Of a DNA stretch of 64,000 nucleotides, positions 7,734 to 15,425 are shown piece by piece. Below the pieces are notes generated by a model. The model made no database searches. It worked only from the letters and a program-made list of their open reading frames with translations, and was not told the DNA's origin. This DNA is from an uncultured Alphaproteobacteria bacterium (GTDB lineage Bacteria > Pseudomonadota > Alphaproteobacteria > GCA-2731375): the NCBI GenBank assembly GCA_951812805.1, contig CATOSZ010000003.1, positions 62,001 through 126,000 of the forward strand. The letters are read 5' to 3'. The position numbers and the translations under genes are program-made. Numbering within the stretch: the stretch's first letter is position 1; each line of letters begins with the position of its first letter.

Positions 7734-9233
7734 ATGGAAAGCGTATTGAAGATCCGACGTTGGATATTACGGGAGGGTCGGAGTATCCGATCTGTATCTC
7801 GTCAGACTGGTTTGTCGCGGAACACGATTAAGAAGTATCTGAAGGACGGCGATCCACCGAGCTATCAGCGGCGCGTTTCACCCGTCCGGCGTAAGCTTAG
7901 CGATGGCTTCGCCAGCCGGCTTCGGGCGCTCTTTGAGCAGGACCTGGGGCGCCCGCGCCGTGAGCGCCGGACGGCCAAGAAGCTTTATGAGCAGCTTGTG
8001 TCGGAAGGCTATAGCGGATCCTACTCGACGGTTCAGAGGTTTGTCCGCGACCTGAAGCGTTCTGGCGCCGGATCGGGGGATGCGTTCATTCCGTTGCACT
8101 TTACGGCAGGTGACGCGCTCCAGTTTGACTGGAGCACGGAATACGCTGTCCTGGGCGGTGTCGAGCAGAAGGTAAAGGTTGCCCACTTCCGCCTATGTCA
8201 TAGCCGCAAGCCCTTTGTTGTTGCCTATCCCAGCGAATCTCAGGAGATGGTGCTGGACGCCTTTGCACGGGCGATGTCTTTCTATGGCGGCGTACCGCGC
8301 CGGGTGATCATCGACAACCCCAAGACGATGGTAACCTATGTTTCGCGCTCTAAGGACCGTGTGTTCCATCCGCGCTTTCTGGCGTTGATGAACCACTATG
8401 TGATGGAACCGGTTGCTTGCACACCCGCGGCGGGGTGGGAGAAGGGTCAGATTGAGAACCAGGTTGGGTTCCTGCGGGGACAGCTGTTTGCGCCCAAGCC
8501 CGCCTTTGACGATCTGGATGCGCTGAACGGCTGGTTGCGTCTGCGCTGCGAGGAATTGGCGAATCGCGCCCACCCCGAACAATCGGATCGCAAGATCTCG
8601 GACGTGTTCGCAGACGAGTGCGCCGAACTGCGTCCCCTGGGCCGGGCTTTTGACGGCTATGTTGAGAAGGCCGCTCGTGTCCGCTCTACCTGTCTGGTCC
8701 AATATGCCACCAATCGCTATAGCGTCCCCTCCCGGTTCGCCGGGGAGCTTGTCTCTCTGCGCGCCTATGCGGACCGGATCGTGGTTGTGTCAGGGCAGAA
8801 TGTGATTGCCGAGCACAAGCGCCGCTTTACCCGCAACGCCAGCTATTTCGAGCCCTGGCATTACCTGCCCCTACTCGACCGCAAGCCCGGCGCGCTGAGA
8901 GATGGCGCGCCCTTTGTGGGTTGGCAATTGCCTGAGGCGATGCACCGGGTCAGGGCGCATTACATGGCCGGCAAAGGCGGGGACCGGGAGTTTGTCGATC
9001 TGCTCCTGCTGGCCCAGGATCACGGGATCGAGGTGGTCGAGATAGCCTGTGAACTGGCCGTGGAGCAGAACACGCTGCGCCTTCCGGCCATCATCAATCT
9101 GATCAACCAACTGGTGGAGCCGGTCATCGCGCCATGGGGCGAGAGCCACGCCTATCCGCAACTGACCTTGCGGCCCGAAGCGGACTGCAAGCGCTATGAG
9201 ACGCTGTGCGTTGCCGGGGAGGCCGTCGCATGA
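7734..9233 (+). CDS. istA: IS21 transposase IstA
   Basis: A 499-residue DDE transposase. The N-terminal helix-turn-helix ([20 protein letters not shown]) is followed by the integrase core with acidic residues in [16 protein letters not shown] and [10 protein letters not shown], which fit the D-D-E triad. A C-terminal Mu-type beta-barrel-like segment begins near NRYSVPSRF. The start is uncertain: ATG 7734 is used, but GTG 7725 lies at better distance from GGAGG at 7711-7715. The last codon overlaps istB as ATGA. The gene appears intact. Confidence 0.92.
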   Translation: MESVLKIRRWILREGRSIRSVSRQTGLSRNTIKKYLKDGDPPSYQRRVSPVRRKLSDGFASRLRALFEQDLGRPRRERRTAKKLYEQLVSEGYSGSYSTVQRFVRDLKRSGAGSGDAFIPLHFTAGDALQFDWSTEYAVLGGVEQKVKVAHFRLCHSRKPFVVAYPSESQEMVLDAFARAMSFYGGVPRRVIIDNPKTMVTYVSRSKDRVFHPRFLALMNHYVMEPVACTPAAGWEKGQIENQVGFLRGQLFAPKPAFDDLDALNGWLRLRCEELANRAHPEQSDRKISDVFADECAELRPLGRAFDGYVEKAARVRSTCLVQYATNRYSVPSRFAGELVSLRAYADRIVVVSGQNVIAEHKRRFTRNASYFEPWHYLPLLDRKPGALRDGAPFVGWQLPEAMHRVRAHYMAGKGGDREFVDLLLLAQDHGIEVVEIACELAVEQNTLRLPAIINLINQLVEPVIAPWGESHAYPQLTLRPEADCKRYETLCVAGEAVA

Positions 9234-9961
9234 AAGCTTTGATAGACCAACTGATCGCCCTGAGGCTGTATGGAATGGCGGCTTGCGCCGAAGCTTTGCT
9301 GGCCGCGCGCAAGCCGCCAAGTCTGACCACTGCGATAAAGCAACTGATCGACGCCGAGACTGTAGAGCGCCGGGTGCGCTCTATCCAGCACCAAATGCGG
9401 GCCTCGAAGTTCCCCCACCATAAGGACTTCGCCACTTTCGATTACGGCCTAGCCGCCGTCACCCAAGCGCAAATCGACCCCTTCTGCTCAGGGCAGTTCA
9501 CCCAGGAGGCCCACAACCTCATTCTGGTGGGCGGAACCGGTACGGGCAAAACCCACATCGCCATTGCTCTGGGGACGCTGTTGATCAATCAGGGAAAGAA
9601 GGTCCGTTTCTTCAACGCCGTCGATCTGATCAATGCGCTGATCAAGGAACAGGCCGAAGGCAACGCCGGCAAGATCATCCGGCAACTGACGGCCATGGAT
9701 TGCGTCATCATCGACGAACTGGGCTATATCCCATTCCCCAAATCCGGCGGTGCGCTCTTGTTCCACCTGATCAGCAAACTCTATGAGAAGACCAGCGTCA
9801 TCATCACCACCAATCTGGAGTTCGGGGAATGGGTCTCCGTCTTCGGAGATGCAAAAATGACAACCGCGTTGCTGGATCGTGTAACGCATCACTGCGCAAT
9901 CATCGAAACAGGCAACATGTCTTACCGCTTCGCACAAAGCAAACAGCGACGACAAAAGTAG
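9230..9961 (+). CDS. istB: IS21 helper ATPase IstB
   Basis: A 243-residue AAA+ ATPase related to DnaC that helps IstA choose targets. Walker A is [11 protein letters not shown] and Walker B is [10 protein letters not shown], followed by the sensor segment [10 protein letters not shown] and the C-terminal LLDRVTHHC helix. It starts four bases inside the istA stop, which is normal for this family. A strong hairpin follows the stop. Confidence 0.93.
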   Translation: MKALIDQLIALRLYGMAACAEALLAARKPPSLTTAIKQLIDAETVERRVRSIQHQMRASKFPHHKDFATFDYGLAAVTQAQIDPFCSGQFTQEAHNLILVGGTGTGKTHIAIALGTLLINQGKKVRFFNAVDLINALIKEQAEGNAGKIIRQLTAMDCVIIDELGYIPFPKSGGALLFHLISKLYEKTSVIITTNLEFGEWVSVFGDAKMTTALLDRVTHHCAIIETGNMSYRFAQSKQRRQK

Positions 9962-9975
9962 CCGCCCTGTAAGCA

Positions 9976-10022
9976 AAGCCCCAGGCTGATCCGCTATATG
10001 GAGCCAATCAGCCTGGGGGCTT
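9976..10022 (+). terminator. Rho-independent-type terminator after istB
   Basis: A 15-bp stem (AAGCCCCAGGCTGAT with ATCAGCCTGGGGGCTT, one bulged G) followed by TTT, 14 bp after the istB stop. Confidence 0.7.
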
Positions 10023-10142
10023 TCATCGCAAAGGCGGGCAAATCAAAACGGGTCCTGTACAGATTGTTCTGCAAAAGGGGTTTCGTAGCTGGGGCACAAG
10101 TCCGGGCCGATGGGGTGGATGAGCTGCCTCCGGCTGGTCCGG

Positions 10143-10247
10143 GCTCTCGCGATCGAAATCCATGAGGACTGGCTGGATGCCAACCGCTAGCTCAACATGA
10201 TCCATCTCAAGGAGAGCAAAAGCGAACGCATCCAGAAAGCCGCCTGA
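10143..10247 (+). pseudogene. IS256-family transposase, C-terminal relic
   Basis: A 35-codon stretch reads ALAIEIHEDWLDANR-stop-LNMIHLKESKSERIQKAA. This resembles the C-terminus of IS256-family transposases, where an RYLNMxHLKEHK segment is typical; the Tyr codon appears as TAG. The rest of the transposase is absent, so it is a relic. Confidence 0.5.
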
Positions 10248-10255
10248 CGGCGGCT

Positions 10256-10305
10256 CGGCATGCCTGGCGCTCCGAGCAATCGAAATCTCCGCGCCAGGCA
10301 TGCCG
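10256..10305. repeat. Perfect 15-bp stem hairpin
   Basis: CGGCATGCCTGGCGC at 10256-10270 pairs perfectly with 10291-10305 across a 20-nt loop, just downstream of the IS256-like relic. It could be a terminator stem or part of the element. Confidence 0.6.
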
Positions 10306-10416
10306 GTGGCCCTCATCGGCAGCCATGACAAACTTGCAGAACAGTCTGGACACTACTTCAAAAGCTCATTGCCACTTCAAGAACCCCACCTGATCCCCAC
10401 GTTCCGCCGCCGGCCC

Positions 10417-10523
10417 GGTTGTCCCGGTGGGCCCACAGGCCCCTCCCACGCGGCTTCGCTCCGCGTAACGCAAAGCGCTACACGAAGCCGCGCGGGGCCC
10501 TCCCGTGGACTACCGGGACAACC
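10417..10523. repeat. Long imperfect hairpin inside the IS21 right region
   Basis: Two ~42-nt arms (about 10417-10458 and 10483-10523), each beginning GGTTGTCCCGGT when read inward, pair at roughly 80% around a loop. The nosR stop codon as fused to the IS lies at its edge (10478). Function unknown; it may be part of an IS end or a REP-type element. Confidence 0.55.
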
Positions 10524-12799
10524 TCCGTCGAAGCAAGGGGGGGGGTCAATTTTGCACGCCGATAGGGGGTCAGAATTAAATGCTGATTGACACGTCTCTG
10601 GTGACCCGCGGCCGCCCCGAGGGGGGCCTCGCCGCGCAAATTCGCCTGCCTGCGGGTACGTTTGATGCAGACGGGGCAGACCTGTTTGTCCTGATAGCGG
10701 ACCTGGCAATGCAGACAGTTGAGGCATTCGTTGGGGTTGATTTCGCCCAGCGGGCTGATGGCTTGCACCATGCATTCGTTGGCGCAGATCTGGCAGGGAT
10801 CGCCACACTGGTGATAGCGCTTCAGCCAGACGAACATGCGCATGCGGCCCGGGATCGCCAGCGCCGCGCCCAGCGCGCAGAAGTAGCGGCAATAGAACCG
10901 TTCGACGAAGAGGCCGATCACCAGCAGCGTCACGGCGAGCGCGACATAAGGCGCCGGGCGCTGGAACTTCAGGATGATCGCCGTCTTGAAGGGCTCGACC
11001 TCGGCGAGGCCCTCGGCCACCGGCAGGGAGACGAAGGAGACGCCGAGCAGGGCCAGGAAGATCAGGTATTTGATCGGCCACAGCCGCTCGTGCACCGCCC
11101 AGGGGATGTTCAGTTGCGGCACGCGCAGCCGGCGGGCCAGGCGATTGGTCAGCTCCTGCAAGGCACCGAACGGGCAGAGCCAGCCGCAATAGGCGCCGCG
11201 GCCCCAAAAGATCAGGGCGGCCGCAACGGAGAACCAGAGGATGAAGACCAGCGGATCGAGGAGGAAGGCGCTCCAGGTGAATTCCGACGTCATCGCGCCG
11301 ATCAGCGCCATCAGGTTCACCACCGACAGCTGCGCGTTCGCATGCCAGCCGAGAAAGACCAGGGTCGCCAGCAGAAAGCCGTAGCGGAACCAGCGGGTCA
11401 CCCGCTCATTGACGGTCAAGGTCTTCTGGAAGAAGAAGGCCGCGGTCAGGACCATCAGCATGACGAGAAGCCCCGCCACCTCGACGGCGTTGGCCCGCCA
11501 GACCCGCTGCCACAAACGCTGCTGGGCCAGCGCCTCGGCGTCGTCGTCACTGAGCACGGCGGCTACGGCCAAGGGGCGGGTATAGGCGTCGGGCAGGCGG
11601 TAGGCGAGATCGAAGGTCAGGAAGCTTTTCTTGATCGCGCCGATCGCGCGGTGCACCAGCAGTTGCAGCCGCCAGGACTCCGTCGGCTCGAAGTCGGCCT
11701 CGGCGGGGATCTTGAACAGGTCAAGCTCGGTGAAGCTCGGCGCGCCGGCCAGCGCGATTTCGCCCAGGCGGCGATGGCCGCGGTCGCGGAAGCGGACCGA
11801 GCCCTCGCCCTGGATCAGATGGATGCGATCGAAGATGCCGCCCCGCACATAGCCCGATCCCTTGAAGGAATAGCGCCCCCGCCCGGCGACCAGGATGGCG
11901 TGCTCGCCCGGCGCCAGCCAGGCCTCGAGATTGGCGTATTCCGCGGGACCGAGCAGCGCGCGGCCGATCGCCGGCACGCTCACCAATGCCGCCCGCAGGT
12001 CGATATAGGTCTCCGCCGGATCGCCCTTTTCGGGGCGGGCGCTGGCCCGTTCGTCACCGCTTTCGGCAAACGCGGCGTTGATCTGGCCGATGTCGAGGCT
12101 GAGCCGGCGGACCGCGCCGTTGCCCGCCAGCACGGACCATTCGCTCTCCTCGGCCGCATCCGGATCGATCTCGCGCGTCGGACCGCCGCCGCCCGCCGTG
12201 GCGCGAAGACCGCCGAGGCCCAACGCGCGGGCGACCTTCAGGCCGGCGCGGACAATCGAATCGTCGATGATCATCACCGTGACCGTGGCGCCCGAGATGA
12301 TGTCGAGGTCGTGTGCCGAACCACCCGCCGCCGCCTCGGCCACCAGGTCGAGGCCCCGGTAGCCCTCGATCAGGGCGCGCATCTTGCGCTCGGGAATGCC
12401 GATCAGGACGATCGGCTCGGAATGCTCGACCAGCTCGGCGGAGAGGATTTTCGCCTCCGGCCCGACGGCCGCCAGGATATGGATCGGCTTGCCGGAATAG
12501 CCGGTCGTGGCGACGAAGTCGGAGGTGACGAACGCATGGCCGACGACGGCACCGTCGCGGCGGATTTCCGCCACCGGCGGATCGCTTTCGAGGGCACCGT
12601 AGCCGTCCGCCCCCGCGACCAGCCGCCCCGCCGGCACCTTGGCCAGAAACCGCTCGAGAACCGGCCGCTCCCCCGGCGCCGCCGTCGCCGCCTGCGGCAG
12701 CCCGACGCCGAGCAGCGCGAGGGCGATCAGCAACAGGCCGGCAGGACCGTAACGGCCCCGGCCATATCGTCTCGGCCCGTACTGACGCAACCCGGCCAT
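10478..12799 (-). CDS. nosR: NosR-type membrane flavo-iron-sulfur protein with an IS-derived tail
   Basis: A 773-residue product. It has a Sec-type signal/anchor, then a periplasmic FMN-binding domain whose SGATVT motif is the usual covalent flavin site (ApbE target). Several membrane helices follow, with two Cys-rich motifs (CGWLCPFGALQE and YCRYFCALGAALAIPG) and C-terminal [4Fe-4S] ferredoxin-like cysteines (CGDPCQICANEC, CLNCLHCQ). In known systems NosR supplies electrons for nitrous-oxide reductase. About 735 residues are native, near the usual NosR length; at 10593/10592 the frame runs into an IS21 end that supplies ~38 foreign residues and the stop. ATG 12799 follows a GGGGAGG site. No nosZDFY is in the window. 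Confidence 0.85.
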   Translation of the reverse strand: MAGLRQYGPRRYGRGRYGPAGLLLIALALLGVGLPQAATAAPGERPVLERFLAKVPAGRLVAGADGYGALESDPPVAEIRRDGAVVGHAFVTSDFVATTGYSGKPIHILAAVGPEAKILSAELVEHSEPIVLIGIPERKMRALIEGYRGLDLVAEAAAGGSAHDLDIISGATVTVMIIDDSIVRAGLKVARALGLGGLRATAGGGGPTREIDPDAAEESEWSVLAGNGAVRRLSLDIGQINAAFAESGDERASARPEKGDPAETYIDLRAALVSVPAIGRALLGPAEYANLEAWLAPGEHAILVAGRGRYSFKGSGYVRGGIFDRIHLIQGEGSVRFRDRGHRRLGEIALAGAPSFTELDLFKIPAEADFEPTESWRLQLLVHRAIGAIKKSFLTFDLAYRLPDAYTRPLAVAAVLSDDDAEALAQQRLWQRVWRANAVEVAGLLVMLMVLTAAFFFQKTLTVNERVTRWFRYGFLLATLVFLGWHANAQLSVVNLMALIGAMTSEFTWSAFLLDPLVFILWFSVAAALIFWGRGAYCGWLCPFGALQELTNRLARRLRVPQLNIPWAVHERLWPIKYLIFLALLGVSFVSLPVAEGLAEVEPFKTAIILKFQRPAPYVALAVTLLVIGLFVERFYCRYFCALGAALAIPGRMRMFVWLKRYHQCGDPCQICANECMVQAISPLGEINPNECLNCLHCQVRYQDKQVCPVCIKRTRRQANLRGEAPLGAAAGHQRRVNQHLILTPYRRAKLTPPLASTEVVPVVHGRAPRGFV

Positions 12800-12876
12800 C
12801 GCCACCTCCCCTCGCCCCGGCGCAACACGCACCCGGGGCTCGAGTGGCAATCTCCATGATGGTGGGTCGAGCGGCC

Positions 12877-12890
12877 TTGATTTCAATCAA
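12877..12890 (-). promoter_or_regulatory. FNR/NnrR-type box upstream of nosR
   Basis: The sequence TTGATTTCAATCAA is a perfect TTGAT-N4-ATCAA palindrome, 78 bp upstream of the nosR start. This matches the recognition site of FNR/DNR/NnrR regulators, implying induction at low oxygen or by nitrogen oxides. Confidence 0.75.
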
Positions 12891-13005
12891 GCAGGGAGAC
12901 GGAAAATCGACGATGTGAAGGTCGCGAGGGCATTCACCCGCCCTTTCGCCGGGTGACTGACTCTGCGACGAGGCACAGTGGATCGCATAGCATCGCCACG
13001 CCGAC
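12883..13005 (-). pseudogene. Duplicated 3' end of speB (remnant)
   Basis: On the minus strand this stretch reads LCDPLCLVAESVTRRKGG-stop, matching the end of the intact ureohydrolase gene (YELLCLVAESVARRKGG) at 15426-16373. The match extends past the stop into the intergenic GGAAAATCGACG segment. Identity is about 78% by eye. It forms a direct repeat with about 15374-15494, and the RAYT element cluster lies between the copies. Confidence 0.75.
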
Positions 13006-13059
13006 CGGGCGGCCGTTCCAATCTCCGTGTTCAGCGACAACGCTTCCCAATAGCCCTTT

Positions 13060-13134
13060 CCGGTGACAGTGCATTTATTGCGAGGGGGTTCGCTATTTTC
13101 GAAACCCCGCCCTATCCGGTGACAGTGCATTTAT
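13060..13134. repeat. Two family-A repeat ends, same orientation
   Basis: CCGGTGACAGTGCATTTAT occurs at 13060-13078 and again at 13116-13134. A small hairpin-forming spacer (GCGAGGGGGTTCG...CGAAACCCCGC) separates them. The second copy is the terminal repeat of the RAYT element and supplies the transposase stop codon (TAA) on the minus strand. Confidence 0.8.
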
Positions 13135-13861
13135 ATCGAGCTCTGATCGGGCCTCGGCTTTCGCCCGGGCTTGCCTCGCGCGATACGGCGGCCCAGGCGG
13201 GCCTCGAGCGCCTCGATGAAGGCCGGCGCGCCGATGGGACGCCCGATCCGCTCGGCCCGTCGCAGCCGATCATGCGCGGCCGCGTCGCTCTCGCCACCCG
13301 CCAGCAGGGCGCCGATGTCCGGCAGGTACCGCGCCAAGGCCCCGCGCGTCGTGGCGCCGTCGTCGTCGCCGGTGAGATGGGCATGCAGGCTCGACCAGCG
13401 CCACGCGTGCGGCCGCTCGACGAGGCGGGCGCGCACGGGATTGAGCAACACATAGCGCACCGCGGCGGCCAGATGCCCCTCGTCCATCGCCACCGCGCCG
13501 AAGCGCCCTTGCCAGAAGTGACCCGAACGCTCCAGCCGGGCATGGATGCGACCGGCATGGGCGCGATGCACCCGGGCGAGGGCGCGGCGAAGACCGTCGG
13601 CGTCGGCCGGCGCCAGAACGAGATGGACGTGGTTCGGCATCAGGCACCAGGCCCAGACCTCGACCTCGGCGGCCCGGCACTCGCGGCCGAGAGCATCGCG
13701 GTAGAAGGCATAGTCGTCGTCTTGGAAAAACGTCTGCTGTCGACCGTTTCCCCGCTGCGTCACGTGATGGGGAACACCGGGAACGACAATGCGGGCGAGG
13801 CGAGCCATACGCGCATTGTCGTGCCTTTCCGCGGGTCAGTCAAATAAATGCACTGTCACCG
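13116..13861 (-). mobile_element. RAYT (REP-associated tyrosine transposase) element
   Basis: About 746 bp bounded by inverted ends (CGGTGACAGTGCATTTA at one side, AAATGCACTGTCACCG at the other) and filled by one Y1-type transposase gene. Three shorter copies with the same ends and internal deletions lie at 14054-14180, 14697-14840 and 15226-15342, so this is probably the autonomous parent. Confidence 0.75.
13131..13808 (-). CDS. REP-associated tyrosine transposase (Y1/IS200-like)
   Basis: A 225-residue RAYT of the TnpA-REP family, which nicks single-stranded REP hairpins through a catalytic tyrosine. The N-terminus MARLARIVVPGVPHHVTQRG is typical. The metal-binding HxH motif is H60 and H62 in MPNHVHLVL. 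The likely nucleophile is Y119 in AAVRYVLLNPVRA. The basic C-terminus ends at a stop codon inside the element's own terminal repeat. No frameshift or premature stop was seen, so it may be active. Confidence 0.88.
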   Translation of the reverse strand: MARLARIVVPGVPHHVTQRGNGRQQTFFQDDDYAFYRDALGRECRAAEVEVWAWCLMPNHVHLVLAPADADGLRRALARVHRAHAGRIHARLERSGHFWQGRFGAVAMDEGHLAAAVRYVLLNPVRARLVERPHAWRWSSLHAHLTGDDDGATTRGALARYLPDIGALLAGGESDAAAHDRLRRAERIGRPIGAPAFIEALEARLGRRIARGKPGRKPRPDQSSI

Positions 13862-13914
13862 TATTAGATGGCAGGACCGCAACGGCCTGTTCCGAGGGCG
13901 AGCAGACCACCAGC

Positions 13915-13989
13915 CCGCTTCGCCAGCACACGATCGAGGACATGACGATCCGCCAGTTCGCGCCCCGGCCCCGGGCATTCTATATCTGA
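13915..13989 (+). pseudogene. Tyrosine recombinase N-terminal relic
   Basis: A short open stretch reads LRQHTIEDMTIRQFAPRPRAFYI before a stop. It resembles the extreme N-terminus of phage-integrase-type recombinases (LRxxxIEDMTxRxFxPxTxxxYI). Nothing of the catalytic domain remains. It is called from pattern memory only and sits between the RAYT element and its first deletion derivative. Confidence 0.4.
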
Positions 13990-14015
13990 TTTCCGGTTTT
14001 ACCTTCCCGGTGCTC

Positions 14016-14053
14016 TCCGGTGACATGCTCTCCGGTGACAGTGCATTGGCCTT
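14016..14053. repeat. Broken family-A repeat ends
   Basis: Two additional partial copies (TCCGGTGACATGC at about 14016 and TCCGGTGACAGTGCATTGG at 14031) precede the first deletion derivative in the same orientation, suggesting repeated end-on insertion. Confidence 0.65.
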
Positions 14054-14180
14054 TCCGGTGACAGTGCACTTACTCGGCCTCCCGACCTAGCGTGATGCGG
14101 TGGGCGAGGTGGCGGGTCGGGCCATGCACGCATTGTCGCGCTGATCCGCCGATCAGTAAAACAAGTGCACTGTCACTGGA
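14054..14180. mobile_element. RAYT deletion derivative 1 (MITE-like)
   Basis: 127 bp with family-A ends (TCCGGTGACAGTGCACTTA and AAGTGCACTGTCACTGGA in inverted orientation). On the minus strand the interior joins the RAYT start region to its last codons (HLAHRITLGREAE then stop). The catalytic core is missing. Confidence 0.75.
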
Positions 14181-14339
14181 TACTGATCTCCGCAGCGACA
14201 CCGCTGACGTCGTTCCGCCGCACCAGCGGGTCGACGGTATTATTAGCCGAAAAAAGGAAAATGCGAGACGCGACTGTTCCTCTTCAAATTCAACACTCGA
14301 CAACTGGCCCCTAACTTCCCGACGATCCCCGATCTATAC
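14181..14339. other. Spacer downstream of the first zinc-ribbon gene
   Basis: About 160 bp between derivative 1 and the end of the zinc-ribbon membrane gene, part of the AT-richer cargo. No convincing coding sequence or hairpin was seen. Confidence 0.4.
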
Positions 14340-14711
14340 TCATCCGTCTTTCTTGAATGGGCCGAATAAATCACCGAGCATGGTCATAACCACAAAATAT
14401 CCAAAGCCAAATAAAGTAGCCAAAGGCAAGTGAGAGGACGACAAGGGACTAATCATGAAGGGAGCATATAGAACAAACGTAAGCAACACCCACACAGCAC
14501 AAAAATTCCCATTGAATCTATTTTCAGCCCCGCATCTTTTACAAATCATTCTCACTCCCCAAGAAGCGAACATGACGAGCGCCATGCCTACACCAGACTC
14601 TCCACATGCGCGACATCGTCTATTGAAAATCTTCTTCCCTCCGAGTTGGCGGAGATCCAAAGTATAGGATTCAGCCCTAGATTCAATGACACCTTTCTGG
14701 TGACAGTGCAT
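14340..14711 (-). CDS. Small zinc-ribbon membrane protein, paralogue 1
   Basis: Up to 123 residues and not a family I can name. Two CxxC-type knuckles (RRCRACGESG and ICKRCGAENRF) predict one zinc ribbon, followed by two hydrophobic helices (about 72-91 and 97-114) and a PFKKDG tail. It is paralogous to the 14899-15174 product: same CxxCG-GV-CxxCGxxN pattern and two helices. The first ATG comes from the mobile repeat (ATGCACTGTCAC gives MHCH), so the native start may be internal, for example TTG 14660. It is AT-rich and lies between RAYT derivatives 1 and 2. Confidence 0.55.
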   Translation of the reverse strand: MHCHQKGVIESRAESYTLDLRQLGGKKIFNRRCRACGESGVGMALVMFASWGVRMICKRCGAENRFNGNFCAVWVLLTFVLYAPFMISPLSSSHLPLATLFGFGYFVVMTMLGDLFGPFKKDG

Positions 14712-14840
14712 TTATATAGCCTCACGATCGGGCGCCGGCTTTCGCCCGGGTCTGTCTCACGCAATACAGTGGGCGAGGCGGGCCATGCGCGCATTTGCGT
14801 GCGGTTCCGGGGATCTGTCAAATAAGTGCACTGTCACCGC
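14697..14840. mobile_element. RAYT deletion derivative 2 (MITE-like)
   Basis: 144 bp with family-A inverted ends. The left interior matches the RAYT C-terminal coding end (GGCTTTCGCCCGGG is shared); the right interior matches its start (GGCGGGCCATGCGCGCATT). It is internally deleted and overlaps the repeat-derived start of paralogue 1. Confidence 0.78.
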
Positions 14841-14898
14841 ATTACGGTCGCTGGATTAGATGCGAATTCTGTCACGTAATTTTCGGGCGTGGCTGCAC

Positions 14899-15174
14899 TT
14901 ACCTTTGACGTGAGAAAGGGCAAAGCAGTCCAATAAGGAAGTAGAATATAATCCCATACGTTAGCGGAAACCATAGCAATGATGTGGCACCAAGGTGCAA
15001 AAATGCAAAAAATAGGGAAGGAAAAATTAGAACTGTTCCCACCATCGACATGAATATAGAGAAAAATAGATTTATAGAATTTCTTCCACCACATAAATCA
15101 CATTCAAACTTACCGCGCGCAGCCGACCAGAGCCTTACTCCTCTTTGTCCGCAAACTTGACAACGCCGTCGCAT
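14899..15174 (-). CDS. Small zinc-ribbon membrane protein, paralogue 2
   Basis: 91 residues from ATG 15174 (MRRRCQVCGQRGVRLW). A four-cysteine ribbon (C-QVC and C-DLC) is followed by two hydrophobic helices (LFFSIFMSMVGTVLIFPSLF and LWFPLTYGIIFYFLIGLLC) and a short basic end. The order of parts matches paralogue 1. Function unknown; zinc-ribbon plus two-helix proteins can be membrane-associated adaptors. An upstream in-frame ATG (15240) is again supplied by the RAYT repeat. It is AT-rich relative to the chromosome. Confidence 0.55.
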   Translation of the reverse strand: MRRRCQVCGQRGVRLWSAARGKFECDLCGGRNSINLFFSIFMSMVGTVLIFPSLFFAFLHLGATSLLWFPLTYGIIFYFLIGLLCPFSRQR

Positions 15175-15230
15175 CAGTTTGGGCTTTCTCTTTCCGGTGG
15201 TCGCATCAGTTTGGGCTTTCTCTTTCCGGT
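15166..15230. repeat. Tandem ~32-bp duplication next to derivative 3
   Basis: GTCGCATCAGTTTGGGCTTT followed by CTCTTTCCGGTG occurs twice in a row (about 15167-15198 and 15199-15230), the second running into the RAYT end. It could be slippage or two successive insertions. Confidence 0.75.
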
Positions 15231-15342
15231 GACAGTGCATTTATTTGGCCTCCCGACCTCGCGTGATGCGGTGGGCGAGGCGGGCCATGCGCGTATTGTC
15301 GTGCGCCTCTGGTAGCCAGTCAAATAAGTGCACTGTCACCGG
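15226..15342. mobile_element. RAYT deletion derivative 3 (MITE-like)
   Basis: 117 bp with family-A ends. On the minus strand a mini-ORF MARLAHRITRGREAK is all that remains of the transposase: its first residues joined to its end. Confidence 0.78.
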
Positions 15343-15425
15343 ATAAAGGGAAAGGGTGAAGCCACCGGATAAAGCCAATCGAGCGGAGAGGCGGAAAATC
15401 GACGGCGTGAGGGTCGCCAGGACGT

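Larger units (their letters stand above)
10050..10365. mobile_element. IS256-like remnant with inverted ends
   Basis: A fragment of an IS256-type transposase end (10143-10247) lies between two similar inverted sequences: about 10052-10078 (GTCCTGTACAGATTGTTCTG) and, on the other strand, about 10333-10357 (GTCCAGACTGTTCTGCAAG). The ~300-bp block looks like an internally deleted or decayed copy that landed downstream of istB. Confidence 0.45.
7618..10592 (+). mobile_element. IS21-family insertion region (istA-istB plus outer ends)
   Basis: The left end TGTGAATCGGCATGCAAAAC begins at 7618, followed by internal GACCCAC-type repeats typical of IS21 ends. istA and istB follow. A right-type end reading, on the minus strand, TGTCAATCAGCATTTAATTC then CGGCGTGCAAAATTGACCCC ends at 10592. 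The two ends are similar but not closely matched, and no obvious target duplication was found. The region may therefore combine ends of two related IS21 elements or a rearranged copy. Confidence 0.7.

Noticed and set aside
10580..12859. A 759-codon plus-strand frame over nosR
   Set aside because: It is antisense to a gene with clear cofactor motifs, and its peptide is low-complexity Gln/Arg/Asp.
12054..13130. A minus-strand frame beginning MHCHRIG in the RAYT end
   Set aside because: It starts in the repeat and runs through the speB remnant into nosR in the wrong frame. No domain was found.
13060..15342. Family-A repeats considered as a CRISPR or integron array
   Set aside because: The repeats are inverted pairs around transposase remnants with irregular spacing, and there is no integron integrase.
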